From Acidobacteriota bacterium (GTDB taxonomy: Bacteria > Acidobacteriota > Terriglobia > Bryobacterales > Bryobacteraceae): DNA of 64,000 nt. Below the pieces are notes generated by a model. That model was given only the letters and a program-made list of their open reading frames with translations, ran no database searches and had not been told where the DNA came from. The stretch covers positions 20,844-84,843 of the forward strand of contig JANXSF010000073.1 in the NCBI GenBank assembly GCA_025352795.1, read 5' to 3'. The position numbers and the translations under genes were made by a program. Below are positions 18,286-26,665 of this stretch, piece by piece; within the stretch, counting starts at the first letter, position 1; each line of letters starts with the position of its first letter.

Positions 18286-18653
18286 CTAAATTCCACCGCG
18301 TTGGCTACCAGTTGGTAACCGTCTCCAAAGGTTTCCAGTTGCCCTTCTGCAATAGCCGCCCGACCCTCATTCATAGGGGCGGCCATGGCTACCTGTTGCA
18401 GGTCAATGCGTAGGGTCTTTTCCCCGGCAACGAAAAAGAAAAAGCAGCCCATGGCTTTACACTGATCACGAATTTGCCCTTCCAGCCGCACCGTCTTACC
18501 AAGAAATTCCTTGGGTCGTTCAATCAAATCTTCCACACGTACTTTCGATGCGCCTGTGAATTCCCCAAATTTGGTGGGAGCCTGCGTAGCGCGCCAGCCT
18601 AGCACCCCCGCCACCACAAGGATTACTGCGCATAAACTTAAAATGGTTTTCAT
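18282..18653 (-). CDS. Small exported OB-fold-like protein with a Cys pair
   Basis: 123 residues with an N-terminal signal anchor and a beta-rich domain (GKTVRLEGQIRDQCKAMGCF ... IAEGQLETFGDGYQLVANAV) that reads like a bacterial OB fold of the DUF4920 or tRNA_anti-like type. The Cys-x4-Cys pair in QCKAMGC sits where related proteins carry a metal- or redox-active cysteine motif. The function is unknown; the gene lies between the FMN-binding-like gene and the permease in one operon. Confidence 0.6.
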   Translation of the reverse strand: MKTILSLCAVILVVAGVLGWRATQAPTKFGEFTGASKVRVEDLIERPKEFLGKTVRLEGQIRDQCKAMGCFFFFVAGEKTLRIDLQQVAMAAPMNEGRAAIAEGQLETFGDGYQLVANAVEFR

Positions 18654-18663
18654 CAGTTACTCC

Positions 18664-19347
18664 TTACTTACTCTGATTTTTCCCTGCCGCTTGCTGGGCT
18701 CTTACAAAAAATGGCTCGAAACGTTGTCCGTAGATAAAGTAGTCAAGCAGAATTAAGTTCTTTCGAATGCCTCGTACAGAGGCTTCATAGTCTGGCTTTC
18801 CATTGGCATCGACCACTGGGGGCTTGATCGCCGCCACTTTATCGGCCTTCGATGCGGGTTGCACTTTAGCGTAGTAATCATGCTTGTAGAAATCGGCAAG
18901 AGTGAGCCCCGCGTATTGCGCGCGAAATTCCTTGCTCCGCAACTGCTTTGCGGCAGGGCTTTCCAGGCGTTGATAGAAGAAACTGCGGATCTCCGCTGTG
19001 GCAGGGTCTAACGATAGAAACACTTGAATGACTCCGCCCTTGCCTGGTACATTCACGCCGTGCACAATGCCGATTTTGGTGACACCTTTATAAACGCTAT
19101 AAACCGTATATGGTGTTTCGTAAGTTTCGTAGATTGCATCCAAGTCACTGCCCAGACGGCTCTTCAATCCCTTAAAGAGTGCGGCACCATCAGTGAGTCT
19201 GGGGAATTCTTTCAGGTCTTCCTTGAACGTGGTCATTTCCGGATAGAGGTATTTCAAGTCCTCAGCCGGATTGCTCAGCGTGCAGCCGATTGCTCCAAAT
19301 ATGGTCCGTGGCAGCAAGCAGGCCAAAATGAACATTGCGATTTTCAT
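18664..19347 (-). CDS. Exported protein, possibly FMN-binding-domain-like
   Basis: 227 residues with a signal peptide (MFILACLLPRTIFGAIG). The central part (YTVYSVYKGVTKIGIVHGVNVPGKGGVIQ, beginning near residue 80, continuing into a segment about how a value changes over a beta-hairpin) resembles the FMN-binding fold of RnfG/NosR, in which flavin is attached to a Thr; I cannot point to a definite attachment motif. The rest is charged and helical. It sits 9 bp after the barrel gene and 10 bp before the OB-like gene. The family call is tentative. Confidence 0.5.
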   Translation of the reverse strand: MKIAMFILACLLPRTIFGAIGCTLSNPAEDLKYLYPEMTTFKEDLKEFPRLTDGAALFKGLKSRLGSDLDAIYETYETPYTVYSVYKGVTKIGIVHGVNVPGKGGVIQVFLSLDPATAEIRSFFYQRLESPAAKQLRSKEFRAQYAGLTLADFYKHDYYAKVQPASKADKVAAIKPPVVDANGKPDYEASVRGIRKNLILLDYFIYGQRFEPFFVRAQQAAGKNQSK

Positions 19348-19356
19348 AAAATCTCC

Positions 19357-20547
19357 TCACCGGTAAAAATAATATTGAAGCGTGAAAACTGTGCTGGGTA
19401 ACTCTGGGCGCATGCGCTCTAGACGACGCTCGATATTGGCTTTGATCCAATGTAAATTTGAGTTTCCAACGTCGTTGCGGAAGTACCAGGTGAACTCCCC
19501 AATCAAGGAGGCGTCAGCGCCTGAATCGGATTCGCGGAAACGTCGATATTGTGTGGCCACTCCCCATCGTCGTGAGGCATGCAAGTAATCCGCCTGGTGG
19601 AGTTGCATGAACACTGGGGTTTGCGCATCTTTTCCACCGCTCAATTCATTGGTGAATGTGATTAAGCCCGTGGGTACGGCTCGCCGATATCTTCCATCCA
19701 GACCAACGCGCTGGGTTTCTATCTTGCCCGGTTTCATCCTATCCATGGACAATCGCTCACCTCCTAACAAGGAAAAGCCACCCTCCAAGCCGTGTTCATT
19801 GCTGTATTGATTTGCCAGGCTGATGCGTACCGCAGCCAGCCCACGCTGCCCCTTGACTTTCAAATCGTAACCGGAACCGGCCAAATAATAGGCGTCATAA
19901 TTCAGGTGCTTATTCAACGATCCCCAAAGTCCGGTGTACCAATCGCGTTCGAATCCAAAGTTACGTTCGTTGGAAAGCTGCAGTACGGTTCCGTGTGTAT
20001 CTGTTTGTAAGTTCAAACCAAAGGGAACATAGAACCGTCCTGCACGCAAGTTGAATCGCCCAATATTGTCACCCTTTTGCTGTTCGTTCAGGAAAGGATT
20101 CAGCACGTTGTAAAGGTCCAGGTACAGGTTGTGATACTCAAAGGCCCAGCCCGCACGGTTCTCTCCTTCCATGTCGTTTTGAACAGGATTAAAGCCGTCG
20201 CGCCGCACAAGGCGCCCTTGCAAGTTGAAGCTGGCCACGGTGGATGTGCCGGTAGAAAACTTCTTCAACACCTCAAAGCCAATGGATTGGCGACTGGCAC
20301 CTTGGCCATCCTCGTTCGTCGTGAATTGCGACATAATTTCCTTCCTGAAACCGAAGTTATCAGTGAATAGAGTTCGCATCCAGGATTTGGTCGACGGGAA
20401 GCCATCCTGCTGTGTTTGTGGTTGCGATTTTACAGGCAGGCCTGCAAATGGATCTTGTTCAGCTTCCACTTTTGCCGGATCCTGGCCGGTCATCCTTGCG
20501 GATGCAAGAATAGCCACGGCGAACAGAACCGTTGCTGTTTTCTTCAT
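19357..20547 (-). CDS. Outer membrane beta-barrel (porin-like) protein
   Basis: 396 residues: signal peptide, a short Pro/Gln linker, then alternating aromatic and polar beta strands throughout, ending in FTLQYYFYR, an aromatic-rich C-terminal strand of the kind used for barrel insertion. It contains no plug-like N-terminal domain, so it is not a TonB-dependent receptor. It looks like a small porin. Its place in the operon with an ABC ATPase and FtsX-like permease could mean the operon handles a small molecule or ion across both membranes. Confidence 0.7.
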   Translation of the reverse strand: MKKTATVLFAVAILASARMTGQDPAKVEAEQDPFAGLPVKSQPQTQQDGFPSTKSWMRTLFTDNFGFRKEIMSQFTTNEDGQGASRQSIGFEVLKKFSTGTSTVASFNLQGRLVRRDGFNPVQNDMEGENRAGWAFEYHNLYLDLYNVLNPFLNEQQKGDNIGRFNLRAGRFYVPFGLNLQTDTHGTVLQLSNERNFGFERDWYTGLWGSLNKHLNYDAYYLAGSGYDLKVKGQRGLAAVRISLANQYSNEHGLEGGFSLLGGERLSMDRMKPGKIETQRVGLDGRYRRAVPTGLITFTNELSGGKDAQTPVFMQLHQADYLHASRRWGVATQYRRFRESDSGADASLIGEFTWYFRNDVGNSNLHWIKANIERRLERMRPELPSTVFTLQYYFYR

Positions 20548-20614
20548 AAGACATCTCCTGACGCAATTTCGCGCTAGTTCACACGCGCGGGGGCTCAGTA
20601 ACGGAGATGGATTT

Positions 20615-20974
20615 TCAGATTAGGAATTGGTGGAAGGTGACAACCCGGTCATGCAGGGTGAACATCGCCACCCGAAAGGTAGGAGCCTTTACTAAGGAAG
20701 GCTGAATCCCAATCGACACTGCAATAAAAGGCAGTTCGCAGGGCACGGCGGCTACATCCATTTTTGCCGCCTCAAGAGGTGGTGTGAGGGAATCGATGAA
20801 GATGCAACTAGGTTTTGTGCAGTCGTCTTTATTTGGAGCTGATTGAGTAGGGTGGCAGGGCGGTACTGAAGGACCAGATGCCCTCATGCTTGATCCCAGA
20901 CAAATACACAGCGGACTGGACAGTAGAATGGTGACGACCAGTGTTGCAATTCCGTATTTGACTGCGGTGTTCAT
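20615..20974 (-). CDS. Small exported or membrane Cys-rich protein, first gene of the operon
   Basis: 119 residues with a hydrophobic N-terminus (YGIATLVVTILLSSPLCICLG). Cysteines occur in a cluster (SVPPCHP, DDCTKPSC) and again at VPCELP. This suggests metal or redox function in the periplasm, as seen for small proteins upstream of metal-related outer membrane proteins, but no family is recognised. No good Shine-Dalgarno sequence precedes ATG 20974. It is 67 bp upstream of the barrel gene on the same strand. Confidence 0.55.
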   Translation of the reverse strand: MNTAVKYGIATLVVTILLSSPLCICLGSSMRASGPSVPPCHPTQSAPNKDDCTKPSCIFIDSLTPPLEAAKMDVAAVPCELPFIAVSIGIQPSLVKAPTFRVAMFTLHDRVVTFHQFLI

Positions 20975-21107
20975 CTACTACTTTAGCTTAGCACTTCAAG
21001 GACCAATTGCTTTTAAGCCAAAGTATCAGCAAAATACGATATTTTCCTGACTTGTTTGCGAGTGCCGGTGGGGTAAATCACCCAACATTTCAAATCAACG
21101 GAGTTAA

Positions 21108-21159
21108 ACGCCCCCACAGAATTAGACTTTTTCAGGACATCATCACCTTATGGGGGCGT
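21108..21159. terminator. Inverted repeat downstream of recA
   Basis: ACGCCCCCA (21108-21116) pairs perfectly with TGGGGGCGT (21151-21159) across a 34-nt loop, immediately after the recA stop (recA reads on the minus strand). The large loop and lack of a T-run make it a weak terminator candidate; it may serve another purpose. The rest of 20975-21107 shows no gene. Confidence 0.3.
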
Positions 21160-21162
21160 GCT

Positions 21163-22203
21163 TTAATTACTGGCGGCTAACGCGAATTCCGGTTCAACAA
21201 ACGGTTGCGGCAAACTCAGGGCGGCACGCAATTCGGCGTCCAATCGAATGGCCTGTTCTTCGTGTTCGCGCATGTAAGTGCGAGCGTTTTCCCGACCTTG
21301 CCCGATTCGCTCCCCGTGATAGCTGTACCAGGATCCACTCTTTTCCACCAGCCCTTGTGCCACGCCCAGGTCCAGCAGATCGCCTTCGCGGGAAATGCCC
21401 AGGCCATATAAAATGTCCACTTCCACTTCGCGAAACGGTGGGGCCACTTTGTTCTTCACCACCTTGATCTTGGTGCGGTTGCCCACAACGGTTTCCCCTT
21501 CTTTGATCGCCGCTAAACGACGAATATCCAGTCGGACACTGGAAAAGAACTTTAACGCCCGACCCCCGGAAGTGGTCTCTGGACTCCCAAACATCACGCC
21601 GATCTTTTCGCGGATCTGGTTGATGAAAATCAGGCAGGTGCCCGTTCTGGAACACACGCCAGTGAGTTTACGCATGGCTTGCGACATCAATCGCGCCTGC
21701 ACACCAATGGACGAATCGCCCATTTCGCCCTCTAGTTCCGATTTAGGAACCAGTGCCGCAACGGAATCCACCACCAGGACGTCAATTGCTCCTGAAGCAA
21801 TCAATGTATTGGCGATTTCCAGAGCCTGTTCCGCATGGTCCGGTTGGGAGACAAGTAAGTTGTCTGTATCAACCCCTAACTTATTGGCATAAAGCGGATC
21901 AAGCGCATGTTCCACGTCAATGAAAGCCGCTGTGCCGCCGTTCTTTTGGGCCTGGGCGATGACCGTCAAGGCAACCGTAGTTTTTCCAGAAGATTCTGGT
22001 CCGTAGATTTCAATAATTCGTCCACGCGGCAGACCACCCACACCCAAAGCCACATCCAGCGAGATGGAACCCGTTGAAATGACTGCGACAGGGATAAGGG
22101 AATCGCGCGCACCCAGCCGGACCACGGAGCCTTTGCCGAAAGTCTTTTCAATCTGACCAAGGGTGGTGGCCAGCGCTTTGGATTTTTCTTTGAGATCGAT
22201 CAT
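21163..22203 (-). CDS. recA: Recombinase RecA
   Basis: The central strand-exchange protein and SOS coprotease, 346 residues. Walker [13 protein letters not shown], the catalytic EHALDPLYA segment, the L1 and L2 DNA-binding loops and [17 protein letters not shown] are all visible. The start is ATG 22203 ([11 protein letters not shown]); 22242 would add thirteen unlike residues. The divergent region up to 22394 is short of recognisable features; no clear LexA/SOS box was identified by eye. Confidence 0.97.
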   Translation of the reverse strand: MIDLKEKSKALATTLGQIEKTFGKGSVVRLGARDSLIPVAVISTGSISLDVALGVGGLPRGRIIEIYGPESSGKTTVALTVIAQAQKNGGTAAFIDVEHALDPLYANKLGVDTDNLLVSQPDHAEQALEIANTLIASGAIDVLVVDSVAALVPKSELEGEMGDSSIGVQARLMSQAMRKLTGVCSRTGTCLIFINQIREKIGVMFGSPETTSGGRALKFFSSVRLDIRRLAAIKEGETVVGNRTKIKVVKNKVAPPFREVEVDILYGLGISREGDLLDLGVAQGLVEKSGSWYSYHGERIGQGRENARTYMREHEEQAIRLDAELRAALSLPQPFVEPEFALAASN

Positions 22204-22393
22204 GCAATGTAAGTGGGTGGTGCGGTGAAAGAGTCTCTGCAAGGTGTGAAGATCCCATGGAGTACGCCTGTAGCAGGAGTATTCCTATGGGCGCGGGTAG
22301 AGGTGTGTAGGCAATGGAATCTAGCGGTAGTGTGGAGGTTTTCAGGGTTTACCGATGTAGGGCGATTGCTTACAGATTCCCCTTGCTTCCTTG

Positions 22394-22449
22394 AACTATT
22401 AATTTTATAGTTGACAAGGATCTCTTTTTCAACTAATTTATTAATAGTT
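22394..22449 (+). promoter_or_regulatory. Promoter with two BlaI-type operator dyads
   Basis: Two 19-bp elements of the same form, AACTA-N9-TAGTT, lie at 22394-22412 and 22431-22449, centres 37 bp apart. The first extends to six-base arms (AACTAT/ATAGTT). A -35 like TTGACA (22411-22416) overlaps the first, and an AT-rich -10 region (TAATTT, 22434-22439, 17-bp spacing) lies inside the second. The ATG of blaI follows 6 bp after the second dyad, so the leader is very short. The arrangement fits autorepression by the BlaI-like protein. Inferred from pattern only. Confidence 0.6.
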
Positions 22450-22454
22450 CACCG

Positions 22455-22841
22455 ATGGCACGACCCAAATCATCCTCTCTCACCTCCGCCGAACTCCGAC
22501 TTATGGACGTTTTGTGGTTAAAGGGCCCCTCTTCCGTTGCTGAAGTTGCCGACGCCTTGCCACTGGAAACTGGCCTTGCCTATTCAACGGTTCTCACCAC
22601 CCTGCGCATTCTGGAAGACAAAGGTTATCTAAAGCACGAAAAGCAGGGTCGAGCCTTCATTTACAGCGCTGCGGTGGAACGCGAAACCGCCCAGCGCAGT
22701 GCACTTACTCAACTGCTTACTCGCTTCTTTGGTGGCAAGCCGGAACTGTTAGTGCAAAACCTTCTGGACAACGAAGAACTCAGCGAAGCCGAAATCCACC
22801 GACTCAGAGAATTGATAGCAAAACAGGAAGGTCGCCTATGA
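22455..22841 (+). CDS. BlaI/MecI/CopY-family transcriptional repressor
   Basis: 128 residues with the winged-helix fold typical of the family (LTSAELRLMDVLWLKGPSSV, then YSTVLTTLRILEDKGYLKHEK with the recognition helix) and a C-terminal dimerisation region ending in EIHRLRELIAKQ. In the known systems the repressor is inactivated by proteolysis triggered by an M56 membrane protease, here the next gene, which overlaps it by 4 bp. The likely operators are the two dyads just upstream. No beta-lactamase is nearby, so resistance is not implied. Confidence 0.93.
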   Translation: MARPKSSSLTSAELRLMDVLWLKGPSSVAEVADALPLETGLAYSTVLTTLRILEDKGYLKHEKQGRAFIYSAAVERETAQRSALTQLLTRFFGGKPELLVQNLLDNEELSEAEIHRLRELIAKQEGRL

Positions 22842-24085
22842 ATCAAGTATTGGAAGCGCTCCTCAATACCATACTGCAGACAATGGCCATCACCGCGCTG
22901 GTCTACCTGGCATTGCGCTCTATTCCCACACTCAATGCCGCCACACGATACGCAGTTTGGTGCATCACGCTAGCCGCCGTTCTTGCTTTGCCCATCCTTT
23001 ACCAGCTTAAGCCCAGTTATCAACCAGTGCGAACATTCGTCAAAGTAGGCTTGGCCAAGCCGCTGGGATTAACTCACGGAATCCAGGTTGACCCCAATGG
23101 TTCCATTCCCTGGCTCACGCTGGCCTGGGCTGCCGGTGCGGGTCTGATGATACTGCGCCTGGCCACCAGCTATGCGGCCCTTCGTCGACTCAAAAGCAGC
23201 GCTTCTCCACTGCCTATTGAGGCTCCCTACTTCCGACGGTCGCTGCGCATTCTGGTATCGAATCGCATCCACTCACCCATCTCCGTCGGTTACCTGCAAC
23301 CAGCGATCATCGTGCCTGTCAGTCTGGCCACGCGCCTCACTGCCAGCGAATTGGATGGCGTCCTGATTCACGAATACGCCCATCTTGCCCGTCGCGATGA
23401 CTGGACAAATCTTGCTGGCCGCTTACTGCAAGCACCGCTCTGGTTCCATCCCGTGGTTTGGTTCATCTTGCGGCAACAGGCCCTGGAACGGGAACTCGCT
23501 TGTGATGATTGGGTGGTGCATCGCACCGGGAACGCTGCTGCTTACGCGGCAACTTTGTTGAAGCTAACAGAGCTGCGGTGCTCCGGCAATGAACCCACCT
23601 TGGCCACGGGAATCCTTGGTCGTAAATCTCATTTCACACACCGAATAGAAGAACTACTCAGCCTGGGACGCCAGTTTGCACCTTTCGCATCCCGGCCCCG
23701 TATGGCCATATTCTTTCTCATTGTGGCCACCCTAAGTTTCGGCGCGTTGCTGTCCCCTGGCTTGGTGCAACTTCGTCGTCCCAAGGTGTTCCAAACGGCA
23801 GCCAGGGCCCACTTCATCTCTCCCGATAAAGGATTCCTTGCTGGTTTAAAAGACGCTGGATACAACCATCTGGATGTGGACGAAATCATTGAATTGAAAA
23901 ACAACGGGGTACGCCCAAAATACATTGCGGATGTTTCTAACTTGCTGGGAAAAATTTCCGTTCCTCAGTTAGTTCAGCTAAGCCGCCATGGGGTAAATGC
24001 TTCCGACATCCGGCAGTCAAAAAAACTTCAGGCCGATGTGACGGTGGATCAGATTATCAAATTAAAAACTTCAGGAGTTCTATGA
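22838..24085 (+). CDS. M56-family (BlaR1-like) membrane metalloprotease with C-terminal repeats
   Basis: 415 residues. N-terminal membrane helices precede the zinc protease core: HEYAH (residues 178-182) and downstream ERELACDDWVV supply ligands. One more membrane helix (about 290-305, AIFFLIVATLSFGALLSPGL) is followed by a periplasmic tail. This tail has no penicillin-binding domain; it holds units of about 28 residues such as KDAGYNHLDVDEIIELKNNG. The following gene carries the same repeat. It overlaps both neighbours by 4 bp. Confidence 0.88.
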   Translation: MNQVLEALLNTILQTMAITALVYLALRSIPTLNAATRYAVWCITLAAVLALPILYQLKPSYQPVRTFVKVGLAKPLGLTHGIQVDPNGSIPWLTLAWAAGAGLMILRLATSYAALRRLKSSASPLPIEAPYFRRSLRILVSNRIHSPISVGYLQPAIIVPVSLATRLTASELDGVLIHEYAHLARRDDWTNLAGRLLQAPLWFHPVVWFILRQQALERELACDDWVVHRTGNAAAYAATLLKLTELRCSGNEPTLATGILGRKSHFTHRIEELLSLGRQFAPFASRPRMAIFFLIVATLSFGALLSPGLVQLRRPKVFQTAARAHFISPDKGFLAGLKDAGYNHLDVDEIIELKNNGVRPKYIADVSNLLGKISVPQLVQLSRHGVNASDIRQSKKLQADVTVDQIIKLKTSGVL

Positions 24086-24948
24086 AAAACGTAACCGAAG
24101 TTGTGGGAATTTCAGTGTTAGTGATCAGTTGCCTGGCAGTTACTCAGATAAGTGAAGTGATCGCACGGCAACAATCGGAACATTACACTTGGTCCGTTAG
24201 TCGAGGGCAATCGGATAAGGTTCAGTTTGAAATAGACCATAGCACTCCTAACCGGAGTATTCGGTGGAACAGTGATCTGCCTTGGTCAAATTTTCGCGGA
24301 TTAGACCCACAAAGCTTGCCTCACTGGACCGGCACGCACACCTTCAAATTCGCACGGGACGCGGGCAATTTTGTTTGTACCGGGAAATTTTCATCAGGCC
24401 GTGGGAAAGGCTCCTATACATACGAGGAAAATCCCACCTATGTAAGTGAACTTCAAAAGCTAGGCTTCTCTACTCCCAATGCTGAGGAACTGTTGTCCAT
24501 GCTAATGAGTGATGTGTCTCTGGAACTCGTTCGCAGCGTCAGCGCCGCAGGATTGAACGCCTCTACGGCGGAGCTGATAGATATGCGCAATCGCGGCATT
24601 ACCGCTGACTACTTGCGAGAAGTGCAAACCAAGAATTTAGAAGATTTTTCAGTGCATGAGCTGATTGAGATGAAGAATCACAACGTCCAACCAAAATTTC
24701 TTCGTCAACTGAAAGAGGCTGGTTACAACATTCCCACTGGGGAAATCATTGAGCTGCAGGATGGTGGTGTGAAGCCAGAATTCTTGCAAGAAGTTAAGGA
24801 CTTGGGTTACAACTTCTCGCCCAGGGAAATCATTCAGATGAGTAACGAAGGCGTAAATATTGCCTACTTACGCAAACTCAAAACTTCCGGCTACAGTCAC
24901 CTAAGTGCTGAAAAAATAATCGAGCTTCACAATCACGGGATCGACTAA
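24082..24948 (+). CDS. Exported repeat protein sharing the M56 tail repeats
   Basis: 288 residues: a signal peptide or anchor (residues about 7-25), a beta-rich region around residues 30-110, then at least four units of about 28 residues of the form P-[EK]-[FY]-L-x2-[VL]-K-x-[LA]-G-Y-x(3-5)-E-[IL]-I-x-[LM]. These match the repeats in the tail of the M56 protease encoded just upstream. It is probably secreted and acts with the protease as sensor, ligand or regulator. Its stop is directly adjacent (0 bp) to the stop of the convergent gene. Confidence 0.7.
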   Translation: MKNVTEVVGISVLVISCLAVTQISEVIARQQSEHYTWSVSRGQSDKVQFEIDHSTPNRSIRWNSDLPWSNFRGLDPQSLPHWTGTHTFKFARDAGNFVCTGKFSSGRGKGSYTYEENPTYVSELQKLGFSTPNAEELLSMLMSDVSLELVRSVSAAGLNASTAELIDMRNRGITADYLREVQTKNLEDFSVHELIEMKNHNVQPKFLRQLKEAGYNIPTGEIIELQDGGVKPEFLQEVKDLGYNFSPREIIQMSNEGVNIAYLRKLKTSGYSHLSAEKIIELHNHGID

Positions 24949-25530
24949 CTATTTCTTTTCTTTCGCCGGGCTGATCATAATGTGCGCCCCCGCCTTGCCT
25001 GGATACATTAACCAGGGTGCAGTGCCCGATGTCGTGGTAAGTCCAGTGGATTCAGGTGTGGCGTATGGTGTGTAAACCACCCAGCGCAAATAGGAATCAA
25101 CCATCTCACCTTTAGCTGAATCAAAGCTGCTGCCGGTAAGCACATAGAGCATTCTGGGTTCACGGGGCATTTTCACTTTGCCTTCGTCCACTTCCTTCCA
25201 ACGCTGTTCGTGCCGATCGTTACCTTTGTACTGCGCAGCCAATTCCCGACCGCGAGCCATGAACGGTTCCAGATCCTTGTGATAGCAGGCCACGCTGAGA
25301 CCTTTCACCGCCGGGTCATCAGCCAGGCAGACCATTTCATTGGTGCCTTTGCGCAATGTCAGCATTTCACCTTTGGCATTGTAACCAAGCACAGTAGCCG
25401 CCGCGCGCCGTTCTTTGGGAGCTGCCAAAACTGCCGAAGCAATCTGATCCTCCACAGGTGCCACGTCCACGGCAAAGGCATTGCTTAATCCCAACAAGGT
25501 GGGAAACAGAAATAGTAATTTAATCTTCAT
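24949..25530 (-). CDS. Exported protein of unknown function
   Basis: 193 residues with a signal peptide (LLFLFPTLLGLSNAFA). The mature part contains RRAAATVLGYNAKGEMLTLR followed by NEMVCLADD, suggesting beta hairpins, a later RMLYVLTGSSFD, and PWLMYPGKAGAHIMISP at the end. I have seen this type of protein in soil Acidobacteria but know no function. It is not in an obvious operon, being flanked by divergent DUF503 and a convergent gene. Confidence 0.65.
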   Translation of the reverse strand: MKIKLLFLFPTLLGLSNAFAVDVAPVEDQIASAVLAAPKERRAAATVLGYNAKGEMLTLRKGTNEMVCLADDPAVKGLSVACYHKDLEPFMARGRELAAQYKGNDRHEQRWKEVDEGKVKMPREPRMLYVLTGSSFDSAKGEMVDSYLRWVVYTPYATPESTGLTTTSGTAPWLMYPGKAGAHIMISPAKEKK

Positions 25531-25627
25531 ATGAGTTGTGATCCAGGTCGGATTGTCTTCCGGGTTGATTATTGCAGAAAATGAAGCGCGAGGCCACCGG
25601 TAACTCCCCCATTGCTACACTAACCGT

Positions 25628-25915
25628 ATGCCAGTCATCGGTGTGATGACCATGGAAATCAGTATTCCCCACGCGCAATCGCTGAAAGACAAGCGGAGCG
25701 TCGTGAAGGGATTGAAGGACCGTCTGCGCGAACGTCACAACGTTTCCGTTGCTGAAATTGATGGGGAACACACTTGGCAACGGGCCACACTTGCTGCTGT
25801 CACCGTCTCCACCAGTCGCGATTTTGCCAACAAAGTATTAGCGGCCGTGGAACGTGATGCGGCCAGCATTCTGGGTGGCATGCTCACCGATACCTGCCTT
25901 GAATGGTTGGATTAA
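25628..25915 (+). CDS. DUF503 family protein (YlxP-like)
   Basis: 95 residues matching the DUF503 fold in full: IGVMTMEISIPHAQSLKDKRSVVKGLKD, then HNVSVAEID, and the closing helix. Members are often encoded beside ribosome maturation genes such as rbfA, but the exact role is not settled. Here it stands apart from such genes. Confidence 0.85.
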   Translation: MPVIGVMTMEISIPHAQSLKDKRSVVKGLKDRLRERHNVSVAEIDGEHTWQRATLAAVTVSTSRDFANKVLAAVERDAASILGGMLTDTCLEWLD

Positions 25916-25966
25916 TCCCCTTGACTTTGATTTTAAATCGGCTTTAACATCGATCTGGAGTCCCCC

Positions 25967-26617
25967 ATGCCCGAACCCATTTCCATGCTTGCGTTAGGTG
26001 TAGGATTTGTTGCTGCAGGCAAAGCTGTCGATGACATTGATAAGGGTGTCGGCGTCATTGCCAAGCTCGTTGAAAAGCTGAAGGCAAAGCCTGATTTAGC
26101 AGCTCTGAAACTTGCCCAGGCCCTGGGAGAAGTTGCTAAAACATTGCAGGTGGTGGATAACGCCGCAGCCTTATATTTGAGTCTGGGCATTGATCAAAAT
26201 GCGCTCGAAGCGAATTCATTGCTTCTGCTTAATATCGATGGCGGCAGTCTCAGTACCGAAGTAATGCGCGGTCGCGGACACTGTCACTTAATCGAGCTAA
26301 TCTATCACGACTGTCTGGATAAATGGTTCCATGAGGTATTCCAGCCCGATGATTATACTTCAGCGAAGGCAGTGTTTCGGGACCTCAGTAGTGCCGATGG
26401 CGAGCTCTTCCGCGACTTGGAACAGGTAGCCGTCTCCCTTGAAGCAGAAGCCAACGTGGTGCTGGATCTTGTTCTTAAGGGTGAAAAAGAAACTGCGAGA
26501 AAACGTGTACTTTCGGCCATGACGGCCTTACGTCCCTTGCGCAAAACAATCTCCAAAACCATGCAGACCCTGTATGCCATGCAAAGCGAGTTTGTAGATA
26601 TCGCGGGCGCTGTGTAA
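25967..26617 (+). CDS. Helical protein of unknown function with Gly/Ala-rich N-terminus
   Basis: 216 residues, predicted almost wholly helical. The N-terminus (PISMLALGVGFVAAGKAVDD, then DKGVGVIAKLVEKLKAK) is small-residue rich and amphipathic, possibly able to associate with membranes. The central part holds two Cys/His-containing segments (RGRGHCHLIELIYHDCLDKWFHEVF). No family is recognised. It reads in the same direction as DUF503 and the downstream OYE gene with short gaps, so it could share their transcript. Confidence 0.55.
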   Translation: MPEPISMLALGVGFVAAGKAVDDIDKGVGVIAKLVEKLKAKPDLAALKLAQALGEVAKTLQVVDNAAALYLSLGIDQNALEANSLLLLNIDGGSLSTEVMRGRGHCHLIELIYHDCLDKWFHEVFQPDDYTSAKAVFRDLSSADGELFRDLEQVAVSLEAEANVVLDLVLKGEKETARKRVLSAMTALRPLRKTISKTMQTLYAMQSEFVDIAGAV

Positions 26618-26665
26618 ACCCTATTGCACCCTGCGGCCAGCTTTACGCATCCTATGGGGAGCAAC

